From contig PEWA01000008.1 of NCBI GenBank assembly GCA_002780135.1, positions 163 to 21,262 on the forward strand: a stretch of DNA of 21,100 bases, read 5' to 3'. Of the stretch, positions 1-5,895 are shown piece after piece (positions within the stretch are counted from its first letter, which is position 1; each line of letters begins with the position of its first letter). This stretch comes from Candidatus Shapirobacteria bacterium CG06_land_8_20_14_3_00_40_12 (lineage in GTDB: Bacteria; Patescibacteriota; Microgenomatia; UBA12405). The position numbers and the translations under genes were made by a program. The notes beneath the pieces are model-generated. The model saw only the letters and a program-made list of their open reading frames with translations. It was not told the DNA's origin and ran no database searches.

Positions 1-1
1 G

Positions 2-976
2 GTAGTGGAAAAAGCGACAGTCAGTGTGGTGACGGTATCTATTAGTAAAACTAATGTAGTTAGTTTGGATCCATTTTGGGGGATGGATTTCTTTGGCGGG
101 TTTTTTGGGGCCCCCAGTCAACAGAGAGAGCAAAAAATCGAACAGGATATTGGGACTGGATTTATCATCAGTGAAGATGGACTAATAGTTACCAATAAGC
201 ATGTAGTGGCAGATACTAGTGCAAAATATCGGGTAATTATCGGGAAGGATGAAGTGGCGGAAGTAACTAATATTTATCGGGATCCGATTAGCGATTTGGC
301 CATACTTAAGGTGAATAAAATTGGTTTAACTCCGGTGAAATTGGGTGATTCGGACAAGTTAAAAGTAGGCCAGACAGTGATTGCTATCGGTACGGCTTTG
401 GGTGAGTTTAGATCGACGGTAACCAAGGGGGTGATATCGGGATTGGGAAGAGGAATAACGGCCGGGAGTCCGTTTGAGGGGAGTGAGAAGTTGGATAACG
501 TGATTCAAACCGATGCGGCCATAAATCCCGGTAATTCCGGAGGACCTTTGTTTAATTCCGGTGGTGAAGTAATCGGGGTAAATGTGGCAGTATCTCAGAG
601 TGGGCAAAATATTGGATTTGCCCTACCGATAAATATTGTTAAAGAATCAATTGGTGACTTTAAAAGCACGGGGCAATTTGACCGACCGTATTTGGGGGTA
701 GTTTATCGGATGGTGAGTAAGCAGGCAGCGTTATTAAATGAGGTTCCTAGCGGTGCTTATGTGGTGGAGGTGGTATCGGGAAGTCCGGCAGAGAAGGCAG
801 GAGTAAAAGTGGAGGATATTATTACCGAAGTAGACGGTAAAAAGCTATCCGATGAAAGAAATACGGTATTATCAACTTATATTAACACCCGAAAGATAGG
901 GGATACTATAACTATGAAAATCTGGAGGGACAAAAAAGAAATCGAGATTAAGGTGATGCTGGAGAACAAGAGCTAG
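2..976 (+). CDS. HtrA/DegP-family serine protease with PDZ domain, 5' end cut by window
   Basis: A trypsin-like serine protease that would work in the cell envelope on misfolded proteins. Numbering from the GTG at base 5, the triad is His66 (TNKHVV), Asp97 (DPISDLAIL) and Ser178 (NPGNSGGPL), each in its standard family context. A single PDZ domain follows (about residues 225-315; GSPAEKAGVKVEDIITEVDG), and the protein ends right after it. The frame is open to the window edge, so the usual N-terminal membrane anchor or signal peptide and the true start are probably upstream. A glycine/phenylalanine-rich stretch near residues 20-38 precedes the protease core, as in other HtrA proteins. The 3' end overlaps the convergent prfA gene by 29 nt. 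The family call is secure; which paralogue (DegP, DegQ or DegS type) cannot be decided here. Confidence 0.93.
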   Translation, partial: VVEKATVSVVTVSISKTNVVSLDPFWGMDFFGGFFGAPSQQREQKIEQDIGTGFIISEDGLIVTNKHVVADTSAKYRVIIGKDEVAEVTNIYRDPISDLAILKVNKIGLTPVKLGDSDKLKVGQTVIAIGTALGEFRSTVTKGVISGLGRGITAGSPFEGSEKLDNVIQTDAAINPGNSGGPLFNSGGEVIGVNVAVSQSGQNIGFALPINIVKESIGDFKSTGQFDRPYLGVVYRMVSKQAALLNEVPSGAYVVEVVSGSPAEKAGVKVEDIITEVDGKKLSDERNTVLSTYINTRKIGDTITMKIWRDKKEIEIKVMLENKS

Positions 977-1673
977 AAAGGACGGTAAGTTCTAATAACA
1001 TTTCTAAAAGATCGCCGTCGAGGCATTTAGATAAAGGAAATTCTTTGTTGATACGATGATCTTTGATTTGGTTTCGGGCATAGTTATAGGTACGGATTTT
1101 ATCAGCCCGCATAGCTAAACCGATTTTGTCGCGGGTGGAGCCGGTAGCAGCCAGGCGCCGGTCTTCCTCCATTTGCCAGAGTTTGGCACGAAGAAGGTCG
1201 AGAGCAATTCCCCGGTTTTGTTGTTGGGAGCGTTCTTGACGCACCGAAAAGGTGAGGCCGGTGGGTTTATGAAGGAGACGAACCGCGGTTGATACTTTGT
1301 TGACATTTTGACCACCGTGACCGCCGGCCCGGGTGGCAGTGATTTCAATATCATCGGGATTAAACTGGACGTCAGAAGAGGTAATTTGAGGAAGAACAAC
1401 AATGGCGACAGTGGAGGTATGAATTCGGCCATGTTTTTCAGTGACCGGAATTCGTTGAACCCGATGAGTACCGGTTTCCCATTGGAGCTGATCGAAGGCA
1501 CCAATACCGGAGATTTTGATAATGTTGGTATCAATTTGAGAGGTAAGCCATCCGACCTTGGTAGCATAACGCGTATACATGCGCATTAAATCATTCATCC
1601 AAAGACCGGATTCTTCACCACCTGGACCAGGACGAAATTCAAGGATGGCAATGTTGGGATTGATGGTGGGCAT
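948..1673 (-). CDS. prfA: Peptide chain release factor 1, short form lacking N-terminal domain 1
   Basis: Class I release factor that reads UAA and UAG in the ribosomal A site and triggers peptide release. The catalytic GGQ is at residues 120-122 (RAGGHGGQNVN), and the stop-recognition tripeptide is of RF1 type, PVT at 76-78 (HRVQRIPVTEKHGRIHT); RF2 would have SPF. The protein has 241 aa against about 360 for usual RF1. It begins directly in domain 2 (LEFRPGPGGEESGLWMNDL), so domain 1, about 100 residues, is missing. No alternative upstream start exists: the codon before the ATG is the in-frame UAG of rpmE. That ATG abuts the rpmE stop with no good ribosome binding site, so translation is probably coupled. 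The last 12 or so residues (serine/proline-rich) look unlike the family and lie in the overlap with the protease gene. PrfH-type factors also lack domain 1, but the PxT motif favours RF1. Confidence 0.9.
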   Translation of the reverse strand: MPTINPNIAILEFRPGPGGEESGLWMNDLMRMYTRYATKVGWLTSQIDTNIIKISGIGAFDQLQWETGTHRVQRIPVTEKHGRIHTSTVAIVVLPQITSSDVQFNPDDIEITATRAGGHGGQNVNKVSTAVRLLHKPTGLTFSVRQERSQQQNRGIALDLLRAKLWQMEEDRRLAATGSTRDKIGLAMRADKIRTYNYARNQIKDHRINKEFPLSKCLDGDLLEMLLELTVLSSSCSPASP

Positions 1674-1949
1674 CTAATTCAATTTTTCTTTCTCGATTTT
1701 TTTGGTTTTATCAGATTTTTTAGCCAATTTTTTAGCCTTGTAGGCGGTACCTTGAGCTTGTTTTTCACGAAACTTATCAATTCTTCCTTTAATGTTTACG
1801 AATTTTTGAGTACCCGTAAAGAATGGATGGCATTTTGAGCAAACTTCGACTTCGATTTTTTCGACAGTAGAACCGGTGGTAAATTTGTTACCACAGGCAC
1901 AAGTTACGGCGCAGTTATCAAAATATTGAGGGTGAATAGTGGCTTTCAT
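1674..1949 (-). CDS. rpmE: 50S ribosomal protein L31, zinc-binding type
   Basis: L31 of the large ribosomal subunit. The N-terminus (MKATIHPQYF) is typical, and four cysteines at 17, 19, 37 and 40 form the zinc-ribbon pattern of the C+ type. The family core ends near residue 66; a lysine-rich tail of about 25 residues (LAKKSDKTKKIEKEKLN) follows and is longer than usual. The UAG stop sits immediately before the prfA ATG and in the same frame, so readthrough would make an L31-RF1 fusion. rpmE next to prfA is a common bacterial arrangement. A perfect TATAAT lies 7 nt upstream of the ATG, so the mRNA is probably leaderless. Confidence 0.95.
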   Translation of the reverse strand: MKATIHPQYFDNCAVTCACGNKFTTGSTVEKIEVEVCSKCHPFFTGTQKFVNIKGRIDKFREKQAQGTAYKAKKLAKKSDKTKKIEKEKLN

Positions 1950-1956
1950 AGGAGTG

Positions 1957-1962
1957 ATTATA
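1957..1962 (-). promoter_or_regulatory. -10 box of rpmE-prfA
   Basis: On the minus strand a perfect TATAAT is followed by 7 nt (CACTCCT) and the rpmE ATG. No convincing -35 hexamer is visible. Transcription would begin at or within a base or two of the start codon, giving a leaderless message. Confidence 0.6.
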
Positions 1963-1983
1963 TCAAATAAGTTCAGGTTAGGA

Positions 1984-1989
1984 TATTAT
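1984..1989 (+). promoter_or_regulatory. -10 box of the AbrB-like small gene
   Basis: TATTAT is followed by exactly 6 nt (TGATTT) and the ATG at 1996. It is divergent from the rpmE -10 box 21 nt away. No clear -35 hexamer is seen. Confidence 0.45.
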
Positions 1990-1995
1990 TGATTT

Positions 1996-2139
1996 ATGAA
2001 ATCCCAAGTGAGTTTGTACAAAAACAATTATCTATATATTCCAGTGAAAGTAAGGAAGTTGTTGGGTATTTATAAGAAGAAAGCTGAATTATCGTTTATA
2101 TGTGAAAAAAATTGTGTTCAATTAAAAGTTTTAGATTAA
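1996..2139 (+). CDS. Small AbrB/MraZ-type swapped-hairpin protein
   Basis: A 47-residue open frame. The central part, YIPVKVRKLLGIYKKKAEL, fits the AbrB-family pattern (I-P-x-x-x-R-x-x-L-G-I followed by a charged turn and beta-strands), the DNA-binding fold of transition-state regulators and of many antitoxins. The protein is about the size of one AbrB domain and has nothing else. A -10-like TATTAT lies 6 nt before the ATG, the same geometry seen at neighbouring genes, which supports real expression. It is divergent from rpmE-prfA, so it could act on the shared promoter region (inference). Its stop overlaps the stop of the convergent hisS by 4 nt. No toxin partner is visible beside it. The fold assignment by eye is plausible but unproven. 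Confidence 0.5.
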   Translation: MKSQVSLYKNNYLYIPVKVRKLLGIYKKKAELSFICEKNCVQLKVLD

Positions 2140-3353
2140 GAGAGTTGAGCCAAAAGATCTTCTTGGCTAAGAGTTTTTTGGTCGCCGGTGGCCATATTTT
2201 TAAGAGTGACGAGATTTTTTTCTATTTCATCGGGACCGATGACGGCGACAAAGGGAATACCCTTATCGGAGGCATATTTGAATTGCTTGCCGAGTTTAAT
2301 ATTCGGATCGGGGTAGAGTTCAGTGTTGACATTGTTTTGTCTTAACTGTTTTGATAATTCGGCCGACTTGTCAAATAGGTCGGAGGAAAAGACGGTGACA
2401 AGAATTTTAGAGATGGTTTTAATTTCAGGTATTAATTTAAATTCTTCTAGGGCTTCTAGGGTTCGATCAAAACCAAGACCAAAACCAGTGGCAGGAATGT
2501 CGATACCGGAAATATTTTTGATTACCTTGTCAAATCTTTCTCCTCCCAGAACAGATCCGCCAGATGATCCAGTTATTTGTACTTCCCAGATTGGTCCATT
2601 GGAGTAGGAAAAGGAGCGAGCGAGGGTTGGTTCAAATGCATACCAACTTTGTTCGAATCCAAGTTTGTCTAGGTAATTAAGGATTATCTTGATAGTTTCG
2701 TTTGGTTGAAGATTCTTAACAAAACTAAGATATTCTTTGGCTTTGGCGATGTTAATACCTTTTGAAACCATTTCATCAATTACTCCCTGATTACCGATTT
2801 TACTAAGCTTGTCGATGGCGACAATGGCTTCGTAGGGAAGATCTTTAAGGAGCTCACGATCGCTGATGAGGACTTTGGCTTGCTTGAAACCAAGTTGACG
2901 ATAGATATCGATTGATAGGGCAATAACTTCGGCGTCGGCATAGGGAGAAGTGATACCAAATATATCAGCATCGCATTGAGTAAATTCTCGGTAACGACCT
3001 TTTTGGGGTTTTTCTGATCGAAAGGCAGATTGGATTTGATAGCGACGGAAAGGAAATGGAAGAGAAGAGGCAAAACGAGCAACAACTCGGGCGGTGGGAA
3101 CTGATTGATCGTAACGGAGAGCGACCCTGCGGCCACCTTGATCTTCGAATTTAAAAAACATACTTTCACCCTCGCCAATTTGGTTTTCAAAAATTTCCAG
3201 TGGTTCAAGAGTGGGAGTTTCCAGAGGGTCAAATCCCCATTGCATACAAATTTGGGCTAGACGATTTCGAAGCCATTGACGTTTTAAGGCATCTTTAGGT
3301 AGGAAATCGCGAAAACCTTTGAGAGGTTGAGTTTTGTTTTGTTGATCATTCAT
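2136..3353 (-). CDS. hisS: Histidyl-tRNA synthetase
   Basis: Class II aminoacyl-tRNA synthetase that charges tRNA-His. At 405 aa it is near the family norm (about 420). Class II motif 2 is at about residues 111-130 (FRSEKPQKGRYREFTQCDAD), the HisRS-specific glycine-rich loop is seen as VLGGERFDK, and motif 3 as ATGFGLGFDRTLEAL. The C-terminal anticodon-binding alpha/beta domain begins near residue 310 (KTISKILVTVFSSD). The start is supported by the typical N-terminus (PLKGFRDFLPKDA). There is no Shine-Dalgarno; a TAAAAT lies 6 nt before the ATG, so the mRNA is probably leaderless. Its substrate, tRNA-His, is encoded on the same strand about 580 nt upstream, with the 93-aa gene between them. 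Confidence 0.96.
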   Translation of the reverse strand: MNDQQNKTQPLKGFRDFLPKDALKRQWLRNRLAQICMQWGFDPLETPTLEPLEIFENQIGEGESMFFKFEDQGGRRVALRYDQSVPTARVVARFASSLPFPFRRYQIQSAFRSEKPQKGRYREFTQCDADIFGITSPYADAEVIALSIDIYRQLGFKQAKVLISDRELLKDLPYEAIVAIDKLSKIGNQGVIDEMVSKGINIAKAKEYLSFVKNLQPNETIKIILNYLDKLGFEQSWYAFEPTLARSFSYSNGPIWEVQITGSSGGSVLGGERFDKVIKNISGIDIPATGFGLGFDRTLEALEEFKLIPEIKTISKILVTVFSSDLFDKSAELSKQLRQNNVNTELYPDPNIKLGKQFKYASDKGIPFVAVIGPDEIEKNLVTLKNMATGDQKTLSQEDLLAQLS

Positions 3354-3359
3354 AGTTTG

Positions 3360-3365
3360 ATTTTA
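3360..3365 (-). promoter_or_regulatory. -10 box of hisS
   Basis: On the minus strand TAAAAT, then 6 nt (CAAACT), then the hisS ATG. It lies just downstream of the terminator-like hairpin of the preceding gene, so hisS appears to have its own promoter. No -35 hexamer is obvious. Confidence 0.45.
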
Positions 3366-3375
3366 ACATTGTAAA

Positions 3376-3394
3376 CTCCCCGGAATTCGGGGAG
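3376..3394 (-). terminator. Terminator-like hairpin after the 93-aa gene
   Basis: A perfect 7-bp stem, CTCCCCG/CGGGGAG, with a 5-nt loop, placed just after the stop codon at 3399. On the minus strand it is followed by a short T stretch (TTTACAATGTT), weak for an intrinsic terminator. Confidence 0.5.
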
Positions 3395-3398
3395 GGAG

Positions 3399-3680
3399 TT
3401 AGTGAATACTATTCCGTTCCCAATCTGGGCTGTAGCCAGTGATTTTTTTAACTTCAATTACAGCCTTTTCTGATGTGGATAACGGAACAATGACTCGAAG
3501 AGTACCTCCAAGAGGAAATCTGGGAGAGGGAGAGATGGGTCGACGAATAGCGGGCGGAGCCCATTCGTTTACTTCCCGACGGATAATAGTCAATTGTTTC
3601 TCATTGACCTTGAAGCATCGGTAATAAACTTCCTCGAAGTTGGGAGTTTCTATCGGTTTTTCGTTGTCATATTGGCTCAT
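3399..3680 (-). CDS. Hypothetical protein, 93 aa
   Basis: Not recognised. The protein is soluble, with no membrane segment or signal peptide. The first 40 residues are acidic and polar (FEEVYYRCFKVNEKQ), the middle is proline/arginine-rich (APPAIRRPISPSPRFP), and the last third looks like two beta-strands (LGGTLRVIVPLS, AVIEVKKITGYSP). It stands alone between the tRNA-His terminator (3709-3735) and its own hairpin (3376-3394). The frame is uninterrupted and flanked by termination signals on both sides, which supports a real gene. There is no good Shine-Dalgarno; the region before the ATG is AT-rich. Confidence 0.6.
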   Translation of the reverse strand: MSQYDNEKPIETPNFEEVYYRCFKVNEKQLTIIRREVNEWAPPAIRRPISPSPRFPLGGTLRVIVPLSTSEKAVIEVKKITGYSPDWERNSIH

Positions 3681-3708
3681 ATTTTTTATTTAATATTTAA
3701 TTGGGACT

Positions 3709-3735
3709 AAAAAAAGCCCCGGTTTACGGGGCTTT
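3709..3735 (-). terminator. Rho-independent terminator downstream of tRNA-His
   Basis: A 9-bp stem, AAAGCCCCG/CGGGGCTTT, with loop GTTTA. On the minus strand it is followed by a run of seven T (A run at 3709-3715). The orientation fits the end of the tRNA-His transcript, about 195 nt beyond the mature tRNA. Confidence 0.8.
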
Positions 3736-3742
3736 ATGGAGA

Positions 3743-3769
3743 GATTGCTTCGCTTACGCTCGCAATGAC
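3743..3769. repeat. Dispersed hairpin repeat, copy A
   Basis: GATTGCTTCG...CGCAATGAC, an imperfect palindrome with GATTGC and GCAAT ends. Related sequences occur at 7471-7500 and, more degraded, at 7205-7233. Repeats ending in the CATTGCGAG type are familiar from many unrelated bacterial genomes as small non-coding palindromes. Confidence 0.6.
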
Positions 3770-3858
3770 AGGGAAGCGGTCACAGAAACACCCCGCGGAT
3801 TGGTGACCACGGTATGGGTGCGATGGATAAATACAAATTTTATTAGCATAAAATTTTG

Positions 3859-3911
3859 AAATTCTAAATCCTAAATTCTAAAGATTGATTTATTTAGGTT
3901 TTAGAGTTTAG
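3859..3911. repeat. AT-rich direct and inverted repeat
   Basis: AAATTCTAAA occurs at 3859-3868 and 3873-3882. The 12-mer CTAAATTCTAAA (3871-3882) is the reverse complement of TTTAGAGTTTAG (3900-3911) with one mismatch. The element lies in the trailer of the tRNA-His transcript. Function unknown. The rest of 3681-3928 shows no open frame worth reporting. Confidence 0.4.
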
Positions 3912-3928
3912 ATTTTTAATTATTAACT

Positions 3929-4007
3929 TGGGGTGGTATACCGGACTTGAACCGGCGACCTTTCCCTCCACAGGGGAACGCTCTAAACCAGCTGAGCTAA
4001 TACCACC
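3929..4007 (-). tRNA. tRNA-His (anticodon GTG)
   Basis: A complete cloverleaf. The anticodon stem TTCCC/GGGAA encloses loop CTGTGGA, giving anticodon GTG. The D arm is GCTC/GAGC, and the T arm is GCCGG with TTCAAGT. The acceptor is a perfect 7-bp helix plus an encoded extra G at -1 pairing with C73, the identity element of tRNA-His. The 3' CCA is encoded (TGG at 3929-3931 on the + strand). It has its own terminator at 3709-3735 and lies upstream of hisS on the same strand. Confidence 0.96.
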
Positions 4008-4020
4008 AGGTAAATGTGCT

Positions 4021-4049
4021 ATCCCGATGCTCAAGGATTCGATCGGGAT
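4021..4049. repeat. Inverted repeat upstream of tRNA-His
   Basis: ATCCCGAT (4021-4028) and ATCGGGAT (4042-4049) form a perfect 8-bp palindrome with a 13-nt loop, 13 nt upstream of the tRNA-His 5' end. It could be a processing or regulatory hairpin in the tRNA leader, or a stray small palindromic repeat. Confidence 0.45.
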
Positions 4050-4101
4050 TGTGTCTTTAGGAAAATTTTATCACTGCGTTCAAAATTTCACCTAAAGAAA
4101 C

Positions 4102-4125
4102 AAAAAAACCCGCCTCTTGGCGGGG
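4102..4125 (-). terminator. Rho-independent terminator of the 5303-4228 operon
   Basis: The stem CCCGCC/GGCGGG with loop TCTT is followed on the minus strand by seven T (A run 4102-4108). It lies about 100 nt after the stop at 4228 and separates this operon from tRNA-His. Confidence 0.85.
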
Positions 4126-4130
4126 TGTGG

Positions 4131-4187
4131 ATCAAGCAAAAGTCCGCCAAGGGTTAATTGGCGTGATGATGGGTAGATTTGCTTGAT
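4131..4187 (-). other. Folded RNA element between operon end and terminator
   Basis: A perfect 10-bp outer stem, ATCAAGCAAA (4131-4140) with TTTGCTTGAT (4178-4187), encloses a second stem, CGCCAA (4145-4150) with TTGGCG (4158-4163), whose loop is GGGTTAA. It ends 5 nt before the terminator stem region. No protein is encoded. It may protect the 3' end of the mRNA or be part of a small RNA; no known family was recognised. Confidence 0.45.
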
Positions 4188-4227
4188 AGATTGATCATCG
4201 AGGGTATTTTATCAGAAATTTAGGGTA

Positions 4228-4872
4228 TTAATCAAGGGTGATGATTTTAATGGAAACAAGACTCTGGCGGGAGAGGGGATCAGCTGTGGCCACGACAGCG
4301 ATTTTTTGACCAATTTTAATTGATTCGAGAGAAGCTTTTTGGCCGGTTTGCCGAAGAATTTTGGTTTTGCCGACAGTGTATTTAATTTGATATTGACTGT
4401 TTTTGTTGGAATAGGGGATGACAACAAGGATTGGAGAAGAGGTGGAGATATCGACAACCCGACCAAAAATAATTTGATTGGGATTTTGAAAGCTTTTTTG
4501 GGGGGTGAGGATGAGTCGTTTAATGGCAAGTTGTTGATTTTTGTCCAAAAGACCGATAGCTAAAATCTCCTGACCGATTTTGAGATCGGAGAATTTAATT
4601 TTGTTTTGTTTTAGGCCGATATAAATAGTGGTGTCGTCAACGGTGGCTTTCTTGATGAGGCTGGGAGTATCGAAAGAAAGAGTATCGTTTTCGATTTTAG
4701 CGATGGTGGCGGTAATGGCTTTTTTTGGGTCAGTTTCTCCTTGGGTTATTTCTTTAAGTTTTTGAGATACTTTCTCTTGAATTACCTGTCTGATTTTTTG
4801 GATTTCAGAGCTGGGTGGGGTGGTAGGGCCCGCCGTCGCCAAGGCTATGGCGGGTAAAGTAGGGGTGATCAT
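4228..4872 (-). CDS. Hypothetical exported or surface-associated beta-rich protein, 214 aa
   Basis: Not recognised as a named family. The N-terminus (MITPTLPAIALATAGP) is mildly hydrophobic and followed by a proline/serine patch, so it may be a short signal or anchor. Residues 24-60 are helical and charged (IRQVIQEKVSQKLKEI). The rest alternates short beta-strands with the motif KIGQEILAIG, recurring as KIGQKIAVVA near residue 190, and a central RVVDISTSSPILVVIP, suggesting two related small barrel-like units. Such repeats recall the DUF5666/OB-like proteins common in CPR genomes, but this is a guess. Its ATG overlaps the stop of the upstream gene (ATGA), so the two are co-translated. It ends before a folded element and a strong terminator. 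Confidence 0.75.
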   Translation of the reverse strand: MITPTLPAIALATAGPTTPPSSEIQKIRQVIQEKVSQKLKEITQGETDPKKAITATIAKIENDTLSFDTPSLIKKATVDDTTIYIGLKQNKIKFSDLKIGQEILAIGLLDKNQQLAIKRLILTPQKSFQNPNQIIFGRVVDISTSSPILVVIPYSNKNSQYQIKYTVGKTKILRQTGQKASLESIKIGQKIAVVATADPLSRQSLVSIKIITLD

Positions 4873-5303
4873 TCTAATTTAGCAGTGCTATAAGTAACTA
4901 ATAGTTCAAGACTGTTTTCAATATCGTCGGGGGAAATGGATTTAATATTAAGGAGGTTGACACCTAGATTTAGGCTTAAATCGACTAAGAATGAACCGGA
5001 GTTGTCAGCTACAGTTTGATAAGAATCATTGGCGGTGCTTATCAGAACAAAGGAGGAACCGGCAGTGTTACCTTTTAGGGTGATATTGGCGGTTTCGACA
5101 ATAGATTCGTTTTGGGGATACTCAATAGTTAAGGAGGGGGTAGAAATAACCGGAGTAGTAACGATTGAGTTGGAGGTAGAGATAGGTGTGGGGGTGGGAA
5201 TACCGGTTATGATTTTTTGAGGGTTGACGGTAACCAGAATATTAGAGACCCCGAAACCAACTATACTTCCGAAAATAATAGCGAGAATAAATCCTTTGAG
5301 CAT
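4869..5303 (-). CDS. Membrane-anchored protein with one Ig-like domain, 144 aa
   Basis: The N-terminal transmembrane segment (GFILAIIFGSIVGFGVSNILV, about residues 4-24) is followed by a threonine/proline/serine linker (TPTPISTSNS, TTPVIST) and then a beta-sandwich-like domain (residues 56-140; LTIEYPQNESIVETANITLKG ... LGVNLLNIKS). The pattern matches the bacterial Ig-like domains that begin with P-x-(N/D)-x-x-x-V and end with G-x-N-x-(I/L). It is probably displayed outside the membrane. It is first gene of a two-gene operon with the 214-aa protein (4-nt overlap). The promoter region is shared with the divergent gene at 5332. The substrate or partner is unknown. Confidence 0.75.
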   Translation of the reverse strand: MLKGFILAIIFGSIVGFGVSNILVTVNPQKIITGIPTPTPISTSNSIVTTPVISTPSLTIEYPQNESIVETANITLKGNTAGSSFVLISTANDSYQTVADNSGSFLVDLSLNLGVNLLNIKSISPDDIENSLELLVTYSTAKLE

Positions 5304-5315
5304 CTGGTAAGTTTG

Positions 5316-5325
5316 ATGATATCAT
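5316..5325. promoter_or_regulatory. Palindromic shared -10 region of a divergent gene pair
   Basis: ATGATATCAT is a perfect palindrome that gives TATCAT on both strands. On the + strand TATCAT (5320-5325) ends 6 nt before the ATG at 5332, with TTGAGC 18 nt upstream as a possible -35. On the minus strand TATCAT (5316-5321) lies 12 nt before the ATG at 5303. Polymerase could presumably not occupy both at once. Confidence 0.45.
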
Positions 5326-5331
5326 AGAGCT

Positions 5332-5895
5332 ATGGAAATAAGTCAGTATGGTAAGGACAGTATTTTGATTAGAGGAAAAAAAAAAGCAGTATGGTTTAAT
5401 CCAAGGAAGGGAGATATTGATGTTTTGACCGGAGAAGCGAAGGTAATAATTTTTAAAAACGCTGAGTCGAATTTTTTAGGATTAAACAGCAAAAATGGAG
5501 TGGTTATTTGGGGGCCGGGGGAATATGAAGTGGTCGGAATAGAAGTCTGGGGAGCCAGAATAGGGGAGGATGGGGTAATGTATGTATTACAGTTTGAAGG
5601 GATAAAGGTAGGATGGTTATCGACGATGGAAATGGAAATTACTGACAAAAAGAAGGAAAAATTGAGTGAGTGTGATTTGCTAATCGTACCGGGGTTGGGG
5701 GAAATAAAAGATGTTTGGGATAAGACAAAAGGGTTGGGAGAAAGTTATCTTTTGATTACCGGATTATCAGCTGATTCGCAAAAAGAATTATTGGATTTGG
5801 CGGATAGAGAGGATTTAATCCCCTTAGAGAAACTGATAATATCTTCGGAAAATCTGCCGGAGGTAACGGAGGTGGTGTTATTAACAGCGAAATAG
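5332..5895 (+). CDS. Degenerate metallo-beta-lactamase-fold protein
   Basis: The opening (MEISQYGKDSILIRGKKKAVWFNP) and the segment GPGEYEVVGIEVWG resemble UlaG-like metallo-beta-lactamase-fold proteins (usually W-Y-G-H-S-x-x-x-I-K-G and G-P-G-E-Y-E-V-x-G). The HxHxDH metal motif and the later His/Asp ligands are missing: the usual His after Y-G is replaced by Lys, and position CDLLIVPG (about 114-121) keeps the fold pattern but not the chemistry. At 187 aa it is shorter than the typical 210-230. It is likely non-catalytic or altered in function. The ATG has no Shine-Dalgarno but a -10-like TATCAT at 6 nt. Its 3' end overlaps dnaB by 16 nt if dnaB starts at the proposed ATT. Confidence 0.65.
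   Translation: MEISQYGKDSILIRGKKKAVWFNPRKGDIDVLTGEAKVIIFKNAESNFLGLNSKNGVVIWGPGEYEVVGIEVWGARIGEDGVMYVLQFEGIKVGWLSTMEMEITDKKKEKLSECDLLIVPGLGEIKDVWDKTKGLGESYLLITGLSADSQKELLDLADREDLIPLEKLIISSENLPEVTEVVLLTAK
5868..5873 (+). promoter_or_regulatory. Strong Shine-Dalgarno positioned for an ATT start of dnaB
   Basis: GGAGGT lies 6 nt before ATT at 5880. A second GGAGGT is at 5859-5864. No ATG, GTG or TTG occurs in the dnaB frame between the upstream stop (TAG at 5805) and the GTG at 5934, which falls inside the conserved VLGS motif. Confidence 0.6.

Noticed and set aside
948..976. 29-nt tail-to-tail overlap of the protease and prfA genes as a regulatory antisense device
   Set aside because: Convergent overlaps are common in compact genomes and nothing further supports regulation.
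4131..4187. Fluoride-riboswitch resemblance (TGATGATGGGTAG on the + strand)
   Set aside because: The 5' conserved half of the fluoride aptamer is absent and no transporter gene lies downstream on that strand.
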